DNA of 12,096 nt, taken from an uncultured Clostridium sp. Lineage in GTDB: Bacteria > Bacillota > Clostridia > Lachnospirales > Lachnospiraceae. The notes under the pieces were generated by a model, which saw only the letters and a list, made by a program, of their open reading frames with translations, ran no database searches and was not told the origin of the DNA. The stretch is from contig UQJF01000097.1 in the NCBI GenBank assembly GCA_900541315.1, positions 1-12,096 of the forward strand. The letters run 5' to 3'. A program made the translations under genes and the position numbers. Positions within the stretch are counted from its first letter, which is position 1. The number at the start of each line of letters is the position of its first letter. This document shows, piece by piece, positions 7,330-12,096 of the stretch.

Positions 7330-7429
7330 ATTCACATAGAGATATGAAATACAAACATGCTCCTGGAACGCAGTTTACAACCGGGTTTTTGGAGTCCATA
7401 AAATATTCAAGGAGAAAGGTGGTAATCGT

Positions 7430-8656
7430 ATGCTGGATACAGCGGCAGCAGGATTGGTATTAACAGGTGAGGATAAGGAAATCGTGGATATGGTCCATGA
7501 CTTCGTTTTAAAGGAGGTTCGTCCAAAGGCAGCAGAGCACGATATTTCCGGCGAACTGGACTGGGATGCTTACAACAAGGCATTTGAAATGGGACTTGTA
7601 TGTGCAGACCTGCCGGCAGAGTACGGCGGCCAGGGACTGAGCAATGTATCTGCAGCATGGATCCGTGAGGAACTGATGTATGGTGATGCAGGTTTTGGAT
7701 TAACATGTGGAACCAACAACCTGGGCATCAAGCCGGTTCTGATCGCAGGAACTGAAGAGCAGAAAAAATGGTGTGTAGAAATTTTAACAAGCGATAAGCC
7801 GGGAAGAGATCCACGCTGGCCAAAGAAACGCAGCGGATTTGCAGCTTTTGCTCTGACTGAGCCGGAAGCAGGATCAGATGCAGGCGCATGCAAGACTACA
7901 GCTGATAAGATTTTAGATGAAGATGGAAATGTAAAAGAGTATGTTTTAAATGGACGTAAGTGCTTTATCACCAACGCATGCTATGCAGACTTTATGTGTG
8001 TAGTTGCTTCTATTGACAGAAGTCTTGGATACAAGGGACTGACCATGTTCTTAGTAGATGCACATCTGCCAGGCATCAGCATTGGCAAGCATGAGGATAA
8101 AATGGGTATCCGTCAGTCTGCTACCTGTGACGTATTATTTGAAGATGTACATATCCCTGCATCTGCACTGATCGGCAAAGAGGGCGAAGGCTTTAAAATT
8201 GCCATGAAGACTCTGGAGCAGGGCCGTGCAGGCGTAGGAAGCGGCTGTGTAGGCATTATGAAGGCAGCTATGGAAGTATGCGTAAAATATGCCCAGGAAC
8301 GTACTACCATGGGCAAACCGATCTACAAGAACCAGGCTATTTCCTCCAAGATCGCAGATATGGAGATCGCTATTGAGACCAGCCGTGCAATCGGCATGAA
8401 GGTAGCAGCACTGTTAGATGCAGGTGATCCTTTAGCAGCAACTTTAGGCCCGATCGCTAAGTGCTACTGTTCAGATGCATTAAACCGTGTTACTACAGAA
8501 GCAGTCCAGATCTTAGGCGGATACGGATATATGCGTGATTACCCGGTTGAGAAGCTGATGCGTGATGCGAAGATCTTCCAGATCTTTGAGGGAACCAATG
8601 AGATCCAGAGAGTAGTTATCAGCGGCAATGTGATCCGTAAGAACAAAATTAAATAA
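7430..8656 (+). CDS. Acyl-CoA dehydrogenase / enoyl-CoA reductase (Bcd/CaiA-like)
   Basis: This 408-residue soluble flavoenzyme interconverts an acyl-CoA and its trans-2-enoyl-CoA, exchanging electrons with EtfAB. The flavin-binding signature ALTEPEAGSDAG lies at 141-152, GRKCFITNA follows, and KMGIRQS with FEDVHIPA marks the middle beta domain. The C-terminal helical domain has GGYGYMRDYPVEKLMRD and FEGTNEIQR, in which Glu387 is the expected catalytic base, so the active site looks intact. About 14 residues (around 121-135, KPGRDPRWPKKRSG) appear inserted before the flavin signature relative to butyryl-CoA dehydrogenase. The start follows a strong ribosome binding site. Alone among the dehydrogenases here, it is the natural partner of EtfAB and may run reductively. 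Substrate unknown. Confidence 0.95.
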   Translation: MLDTAAAGLVLTGEDKEIVDMVHDFVLKEVRPKAAEHDISGELDWDAYNKAFEMGLVCADLPAEYGGQGLSNVSAAWIREELMYGDAGFGLTCGTNNLGIKPVLIAGTEEQKKWCVEILTSDKPGRDPRWPKKRSGFAAFALTEPEAGSDAGACKTTADKILDEDGNVKEYVLNGRKCFITNACYADFMCVVASIDRSLGYKGLTMFLVDAHLPGISIGKHEDKMGIRQSATCDVLFEDVHIPASALIGKEGEGFKIAMKTLEQGRAGVGSGCVGIMKAAMEVCVKYAQERTTMGKPIYKNQAISSKIADMEIAIETSRAIGMKVAALLDAGDPLAATLGPIAKCYCSDALNRVTTEAVQILGGYGYMRDYPVEKLMRDAKIFQIFEGTNEIQRVVISGNVIRKNKIK

Positions 8657-8680
8657 TACTCAGGATACATAAATGAAAGT

Positions 8681-8721
8681 AAGGCTGCCGCAAAATAGAA
8701 AAAATGTTTTGCAGCAGCCTT
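8681..8721 (+). terminator. Hairpin between dehydrogenase and hydratase-2 gene (partial terminator or processing site)
   Basis: AAGGCTGCCGCAAAA (8681-8695) pairs with TTTTGCAGCAGCCTT (8707-8721) with one mismatch across an 11-nt loop. Only TTATGTT-like sequence follows, so termination is probably incomplete. It may reduce expression of the downstream hydratase-2 gene relative to the dehydrogenase, or the downstream gene may have its own promoter in the following 70 bp. Confidence 0.55.
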
Positions 8722-8793
8722 TATGTTCAGGACAATATTTTTCAGGAGAATATCTTTTTAAGAGGCCATTTTTGAGATGAGGAGGTTACTTTT

Positions 8794-9654
8794 ATGTTAG
8801 ATGAGTCTGCAGTTGGTTTATCCGTAGAACAGGATTTTTCCTATACCTGGAGAGATCTGATCCTTTATAATTTAAGTGTTGGGGCAAAGCAGGAAGAGCT
8901 GGAATATGTTTATGAAAGGGACTTAAAGGCAGTCCCCACCTTTGGTGTGATCCCATGTACAGCTACCTTTGGAACAGAGCCATATTCAGAGCAGCCGTTA
9001 ATGCCTACAAAGAAGATCGAGGGACTGCGTTCTGATGGTACTTTACATATGGATCATAAGCTGGTGATCCACAAGCCTATCCCAAAAGAAGGAAAACTTC
9101 ATCTGGAAAAGGTGATCAGTGCTGTATATGACCGGGGAGAAGGAAAAGGAGCTAAGATCAACGTAGATATTATTGCAAAAGATGGAGCTGGAGAGCCGGT
9201 ATTTACCAATACCATGGGCTATTTAAACCGCTGGGCTGGTGGTTTTGGCGGGCCGAAGGTACCTCACAGCACGGTAGTGATCCCGGAAAGAGAAGCAGAT
9301 TATCAGATCAAGGATGCATATCCGGAGAATGTGCCATTATTGTATCGTCTGACAGGTGATACTTATCCTCTCCATGCGGATCCTGCATTTGCGAAAAAGG
9401 CTGGTTTTGACCGTCCTATTGTTCATGGACTTTGCAGTTTAGGCTATGCCTGCCGTATGATGATCGGTGCATTATTTCCAGGAGAGCCGGAGCGCATGGT
9501 ATCCATTGAGAACCAGTTCCGCGCAGTAGCACTGCCGGGAGATCATTTTACCCTTTGTGTATGGAAAACAGGGGAAAATGAAGCAATGTTCCGTATGGTA
9601 AAAGACAGTGATGGAAAAGCGATCCTGGATTATGGACGGATGACCTGGAAATAA
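8794..9654 (+). CDS. MaoC/hydratase-2-like double hot-dog protein
   Basis: This 286-residue protein aligns along its length with the hydratase-2 domain of peroxisomal multifunctional enzyme 2, which makes (3R)-hydroxyacyl-CoA from trans-2-enoyl-CoA. The N-terminal half (about 10-150) has the VPTFGVI segment at 48-54; the C-terminal hot dog carries RLTGDTYPLHADPAFAKKAG (185-204) and IVHGLCSLGYACR (209-221). Catalytic Asp189 and His194 are present, but the conserved Asn between them (GDxNPLH) is Tyr191. Activity on an unusual or bulky substrate is possible. The start follows AGGAGG. It lies 137 bp downstream of the acyl-CoA dehydrogenase and before a strong terminator. The opposite stereospecificity to the crotonase at 2840 suggests that both C3 epimers, or two different intermediates, are handled. 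Confidence 0.88.
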   Translation: MLDESAVGLSVEQDFSYTWRDLILYNLSVGAKQEELEYVYERDLKAVPTFGVIPCTATFGTEPYSEQPLMPTKKIEGLRSDGTLHMDHKLVIHKPIPKEGKLHLEKVISAVYDRGEGKGAKINVDIIAKDGAGEPVFTNTMGYLNRWAGGFGGPKVPHSTVVIPEREADYQIKDAYPENVPLLYRLTGDTYPLHADPAFAKKAGFDRPIVHGLCSLGYACRMMIGALFPGEPERMVSIENQFRAVALPGDHFTLCVWKTGENEAMFRMVKDSDGKAILDYGRMTWK

Positions 9655-9680
9655 AAAATTTAATAAAGAATTGAGAAAAA

Positions 9681-9718
9681 CAGAACTCCAGAGAATGAAA
9701 ATCCTGGAGTTTTGTTTT
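9681..9718 (+). terminator. Intrinsic terminator after hydratase-2 gene
   Basis: CAGAACTCCAG (9681-9691) pairs with CTGGAGTTTTG (9704-9714), allowing one G-T pair, across a 12-nt loop, and TTTT follows. It closes the dehydrogenase/hydratase-2 unit 26 bp after the stop codon. Confidence 0.8.
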
Positions 9719-9736
9719 ATGCAAAAGTAAAATGTC

Positions 9737-9765
9737 TTGTAATTTGCAATACAATGAATTACAAT
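9737..9765 (+). promoter_or_regulatory. Promoter and overlapping operator of the toxin-antitoxin pair
   Basis: TTGTAA (9737-9742) and TACAAT (9760-9765) are separated by 17 bp, a good sigma-A-type promoter. The inverted repeat TTGTAATT (9737-9744) / AATTACAA (9757-9764) overlaps both hexamers, so a bound antitoxin or toxin-antitoxin complex would block polymerase. This is the usual autoregulation of such modules. Confidence 0.65.
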
Positions 9766-9788
9766 ATGATTAACAGGAGGTGTTTAAA

Positions 9789-10085
9789 ATGAAAGATTCA
9801 ACTGTAAGCGCTCGCGTTGAAAATAATGTAAAGATTGAAGCAGAAGAAATTCTTCAGAAACTGGGAGTTCCAGTCTCTGTTGTGATCAATTCTCTTTACC
9901 GTCAGATCATTTATCACCATGGAGTTCCATTTTCATTAACGATTCCTTCAGAACCTCGAACCATTGATGTAATGACTAATGTTGAGCTTGATAAAAAACT
10001 TCAACATAGCTATGCACAGTCACTTGCTGGTGAAGGTCGGTCAATGAATGAAGTATTTGATGACCTGGAAAGGAGTCTTAAATAA
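9789..10085 (+). CDS. RelB/DinJ-family antitoxin
   Basis: This 98-residue protein fits the antitoxin of a type II toxin-antitoxin pair. The N-terminus (about 1-50) is a ribbon-helix-helix-like DNA-binding segment: STVSARVENNVK as the strand and start of the first helix, AEEILQKLGVPVSVVINSLYRQI as helices, and GVPFSL after, a hallmark of RelB/DinJ. The C-terminal part (about 60-98) is polar and probably binds and neutralises the toxin. The ATG at 9789 lies 8 bases after AGGAGG; an in-frame GTG at 9780 overlaps that site and is rejected. The toxin gene starts immediately after its stop codon. The pair is self-contained and unrelated to the acyl-CoA genes around it, suggesting insertion as a cassette. 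Confidence 0.88.
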   Translation: MKDSTVSARVENNVKIEAEEILQKLGVPVSVVINSLYRQIIYHHGVPFSLTIPSEPRTIDVMTNVELDKKLQHSYAQSLAGEGRSMNEVFDDLERSLK

Positions 10086-10421
10086 GTGGACTCCTATGAA
10101 ATTATTATTACGCCAGATGCAGAATCTGACCTTATTGAAATCAGGGATTACATTGCATATACGTTGTTAGTCCCGGAAGTAGCGCTAAATTACATTCGTG
10201 CAATTCGCAGCGCAATACAAAAGTTGACGTATATGGCTTCAAGCATTACTCCCATAAAACGTGAGCCTTGGCATTCAAGAGGTGTGCGAAAAATTAGCGC
10301 CAAAAATTTTTATATCTATTACAGAGCAGACGATTCCTCTGGTAAGGTGTATATTTTGAATGTGATTTATGCAAAACGTGATCAGCTCAAAGCATTGAAA
10401 AGAATGCGTCTAAATGATTAA
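10086..10421 (+). CDS. ParE/RelE-family toxin (GTG start)
   Basis: This 111-residue basic protein begins with GTG directly after the antitoxin TAA, with AAAGGAG in the end of the antitoxin gene as ribosome binding site, so the two are translationally linked. The N-terminal pattern YEIIITPDAESDLIEIRDYI (4-23) and the C-terminal strands with RKISAKNFYIYYRA (68-81) and VIYAKRDQ (93-100) are typical of the RelE/ParE fold. Members either cut mRNA on the ribosome (RelE) or poison gyrase (ParE); the sequence by eye does not decide. No truncation or frameshift is visible. Confidence 0.87.
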   Translation: MDSYEIIITPDAESDLIEIRDYIAYTLLVPEVALNYIRAIRSAIQKLTYMASSITPIKREPWHSRGVRKISAKNFYIYYRADDSSGKVYILNVIYAKRDQLKALKRMRLND

Positions 10422-10446
10422 CAGAATTAAAAATCTTTAATTTATG

Positions 10447-10482
10447 AAACTCCCAGTGAGATAGAGATCTCTCTGGGAGTTT
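10447..10482 (+). terminator. Intrinsic terminator between toxin and the convergent CoA-transferase
   Basis: AAACTCCCAG (10447-10456) pairs perfectly with CTGGGAGTTT (10473-10482), and an inner GAGAT-AGAG-ATCTC extends the structure after one T-T mismatch. TTTTG follows on the plus strand. On the minus strand GGGAGTTTCATAAA follows, so it may act weakly for the CoA-transferase ending at 10496. Its outer stem closely resembles the terminator at 9681-9718. Confidence 0.8.
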
Positions 10483-10495
10483 TGTTGTAAACAGA

Positions 10496-11731
10496 TCAGT
10501 CATGCTGACGGATGATCCCTTCAGACAGATATTTCTCAATTTCTTCATCAGAATATCCGGCTTCTTTCAGGATAGATACAGTGTGTTCACCAAGCATCGG
10601 TCCGCGGTTAAATTCCGGGGTTCCCATGCGTTCGCTGCGCAGGCAGGTGCGTACCAGAGTTGCTTCCTGGCCATTGTCGTATTTCATCTTGTAGACGAAA
10701 TCATTTGCAATTGCCTGTGGATCCGTAAGGACATCTTCGTAACGGGCTAAGATCTCACAGCAGAGGCCTTCTGCGCTGAAAATGTCATACCATTCTTTGG
10801 CAGTTTTTGTAGCGAAGATCTTCTCAAAACGCTCGATAACAGGACGACAGATATTTACATCATTAAACTGTGCCCTGGTAGCATAACGGGGATCATCTAT
10901 CATATCGTCTGCACCAAGAAGGTGATAGAAAAGGGGAGTATCCCTGTTAAATACAACAACCTGAGGCATGAACCAGCGGCCGTCGCTGCATTTGAAAGGA
11001 GCACCAAAGGGACTGGAATTTTCTCTGCGTTTTGGCATTTTAAAACCATACTGGGAACCGGAAACAAGGATGTTTGCCAGCCATGCTGCAGTTCCGTAAA
11101 GGCTTAAGGAAACACGGTCGCCTTTTCCTGTCTGTCTTGCACTTAAAACAGCGGAAACAGTGGCAGCCATCATACCAAGGGCACAGGTGGTATCACCAAA
11201 GCCCATAGGCATGTAAACAGGATAGGTATCATTGCTGTCGCCATATACAGCCTGACTGTACATGAAGCCGCCTCTTGCCCAGAATGCAGTGTTGTCATAA
11301 CCAGGTCTTCCGGCTTCTTCGCCCTTTGGACCATAGCCGTCTAACTGGCACATGACCAGTTTAGGGAATTTTTCTTTTAAAGTGTCGTAATCAAGGCCTT
11401 GTTTGCTCAGTGCTTCTGTTCTTAAATTGGTTAAGAATACATCGGCATCTTCTAACAGGCGGTATACGATCTCCTGGCCCTCTTTGGTCCTGGTGTCAAT
11501 GCTGACAGCACGCTTGTTGGCGTTTAAGTTGTCAAAGATCGGGTCGAAATCATCATCTGCAGGAGCACCGATGGACAGCGGCCATTTACGGAAATTGTCA
11601 CCGCCTTTTGTGTTTTCCAGCTTGATAACGTCTGCACCCCAGTCAGCCATCATACGTCCGCAGCTGGCAGAAGCTACCATAAGAGATAATTCCACCACTT
11701 TGACGCCTTTTAATGGTTTATATTGTTCCAT
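10496..11731 (-). CDS. Family III CoA-transferase (HadA/FldA-like), copy 2
   Basis: This 411-residue enzyme transfers CoA between carboxylic acids. It shares with the copy at 1246-2409 the opening PLKGVKVVELSLMVASASCG, the NLRTEALSKQGLDYDTLKEK stretch (102-121) and the PVYMPMGFGD motif, in which Asp180 is the likely catalytic residue. The overall pattern is close to FldA (aryl-lactate) and HadA (2-hydroxyisocaproate) transferases as I recall them. The ATG at 11731 is chosen because GGAGG lies 7 nt before it; the in-frame ATG two codons upstream is only 1 nt from that site. It is transcribed alone, leftward, with an operator-like palindrome upstream matching the one at the regulator gene. Its divergence from copy 1 suggests a different acid, or separate roles in entry and recycling of CoA. 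Confidence 0.93.
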   Translation of the reverse strand: MEQYKPLKGVKVVELSLMVASASCGRMMADWGADVIKLENTKGGDNFRKWPLSIGAPADDDFDPIFDNLNANKRAVSIDTRTKEGQEIVYRLLEDADVFLTNLRTEALSKQGLDYDTLKEKFPKLVMCQLDGYGPKGEEAGRPGYDNTAFWARGGFMYSQAVYGDSNDTYPVYMPMGFGDTTCALGMMAATVSAVLSARQTGKGDRVSLSLYGTAAWLANILVSGSQYGFKMPKRRENSSPFGAPFKCSDGRWFMPQVVVFNRDTPLFYHLLGADDMIDDPRYATRAQFNDVNICRPVIERFEKIFATKTAKEWYDIFSAEGLCCEILARYEDVLTDPQAIANDFVYKMKYDNGQEATLVRTCLRSERMGTPEFNRGPMLGEHTVSILKEAGYSDEEIEKYLSEGIIRQHD

Positions 11732-11854
11732 ATGCATTCCTCCATTACATTAATTTTATTTTGTTTTAGTTTCTTTGTCTATATAATATCAATCCCAAAA
11801 GAGAAATCCTATGGAATGGATTACGAAAGTAAAGAGAGCATGGGTGAGAAATTG

Positions 11855-11869
11855 TGGTTGTTTTAACCA
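11855..11869. promoter_or_regulatory. Operator candidate, site 2 (TGGTTGTTTTAACCA)
   Basis: TGGTT and AACCA form 5-bp arms around GTTTT. The site lies 123 bp upstream of the CoA-transferase start; its counterpart lies 114 bp upstream of the regulator start. Taking TTTACT at 11828-11833 as -10, it is centred near -41, almost exactly as site 1 is (-42). Such a position is typical of a class II activator. Confidence 0.55.
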
Positions 11870-11901
11870 GATTGTCTAAAAATAAACGGACTTTGGCATG
11901 A

Positions 11902-11912
11902 CCTTTTTTGTA
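11902..11912 (+). promoter_or_regulatory. CCTTTTTTGTA box, site 2
   Basis: This is an exact copy of the 11-nt box at 7280-7290, in the same orientation relative to operator and leftward gene. It lies 32 bp beyond the operator. Confidence 0.4.
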
Positions 11913-12041
11913 TGAATTGCAGTTGTTGGAAAATAGGGAATTTTGGTATCTTAGATACAACAGATAAAAGGGTACAAAAGTGCTGGTCATCTGCCAGGCG
12001 GATGGTCATAAGAAGTATCGTAAAAGTATGAATAGTAAATC

Positions 12042-12066
12042 ATGTACTCTCGGAATCTTTTTGTAC
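12042..12066 (-). repeat. Right copy of the 25-nt inverted repeat bracketing the cluster
   Basis: Its reverse complement matches 350-374 at 24 of 25 bases. The core CTCTCGGAATCTTTT is at 12047-12061. A nearby GAGAAGATT (12077-12085) also occurs beside copy A (180-188). No transposase or recombinase is seen near it within the window. Confidence 0.85.
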
Positions 12067-12096
12067 TTGATTTTGCGAGAAGATTTTTTGTCAGTT

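Larger units (their letters stand above)
7129..7429. other. Divergent regulator/acyl-CoA dehydrogenase control region
   Basis: This 301-bp AT-rich gap carries the start signals of the leftward regulator and the rightward acyl-CoA dehydrogenase. I see a leftward extended -10 (7215-7223), a palindromic operator candidate (7243-7257), a CCTTTTTTGTA box (7280-7290) and a rightward extended -10 (7321-7329). The dehydrogenase leader of about 95 nt ends in AAGGAGAAAGGTGG before the ATG at 7430. No credible small gene is present. Confidence 0.6.
11732..12096. other. Right non-coding region upstream of CoA-transferase 2
   Basis: No supported gene occurs in these 365 bases. The stretch carries a TTTACT hexamer on the minus strand (11828-11833) that could be a -10 for the CoA-transferase with a start near 11821. 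It also carries the second operator candidate (11855-11869), the second CCTTTTTTGTA box (11902-11912), a GTATCT-T-AGATAC palindrome (11946-11958), and the right copy of the 25-nt inverted repeat (12042-12066). It probably also contains the control region of a gene beyond the right edge. Confidence 0.55.

Noticed and set aside
386..11731. Identification as the bile-acid (bai) or gamma-butyrobetaine (bbu) cluster
   Set aside because: Only general family members are shared. Characteristic partners, such as the bai oxidoreductases and 7-alpha-dehydratase or a betaine transporter, are absent from the window.
11895..11916. Possible sigma-54 promoter (TTGGCATGACC then T-run)
   Set aside because: The -24-like TGGCA is present but the GC of the -12 element is missing, and the matching box at 7280-7290 lacks even the -24 part. 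PucR-type proteins are not sigma-54 activators.
350..12066. Canonical transposon or CRISPR explanation for the repeats
   Set aside because: There is no transposase, no target duplication, and no regularly spaced repeats with spacers, so only an inverted repeat of unknown role is reported.

Overview
The window looks like a chromosomal metabolic island of an anaerobic, low-to-moderate-GC Firmicute, most likely a gut-type Lachnospiraceae or related Clostridia. The indications are strong AGGAGG-type ribosome binding sites, an EtfAB pair of the clostridial kind, HadA/FldA-like family III CoA-transferases, a CdaR/PucR-type regulator, and an intergenic palindromic repeat resembling ones I recall from Lachnospiraceae. 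The taxonomic call is inference from memory, not a search.

Layout. Bases 1-385 are non-coding and carry two copies of a short repeat. A leftward pair follows: a crotonase-fold protein without the two hydratase glutamates (386-1180) and a family III CoA-transferase (1246-2409). A 430-bp gap holding a palindromic repeat element separates it from a rightward operon: a canonical enoyl-CoA hydratase (2840-3619), etfB (3672-4478) and etfA (4493-5497). A leftward PucR/CdaR-like regulator (5506-7128) converges on etfA and is divergent from a rightward acyl-CoA dehydrogenase (7430-8656) and a MaoC/hydratase-2-like protein (8794-9654). A RelB/DinJ-ParE/RelE-type toxin-antitoxin pair (9789-10421) sits between two good terminators. 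A second family III CoA-transferase (10496-11731, leftward) follows, then 365 bp of non-coding DNA with a regulatory site and a third repeat copy.

How the genes may work together. The two CoA-transferases could load CoA onto a carboxylic acid from an acyl-CoA donor. The crotonases and the hydratase-2 protein could hydrate, dehydrate or isomerise the C2-C3(-C4) positions. The acyl-CoA dehydrogenase with EtfAB could interconvert enoyl- and acyl-CoA, possibly with electron bifurcation. No thiolase, 3-hydroxyacyl-CoA dehydrogenase or CoA ligase is visible. The set therefore resembles reductive, CoA-recycling routes (carnitine Cai, caffeate Car, aryl-lactate Fld) more than full beta-oxidation. The substrate cannot be read from the sequence.

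Two non-coding observations tie the region together. A near-palindromic operator, TGGTTRTTTTRACCA, with a companion CCTTTTTTGTA box lies upstream of both the regulator/dehydrogenase pair and the distant second CoA-transferase, at matching distances from candidate -10 boxes, which suggests one regulon. A 25-nt inverted repeat (24/25 identical) brackets the gene cluster at 350-374 and 12042-12066.
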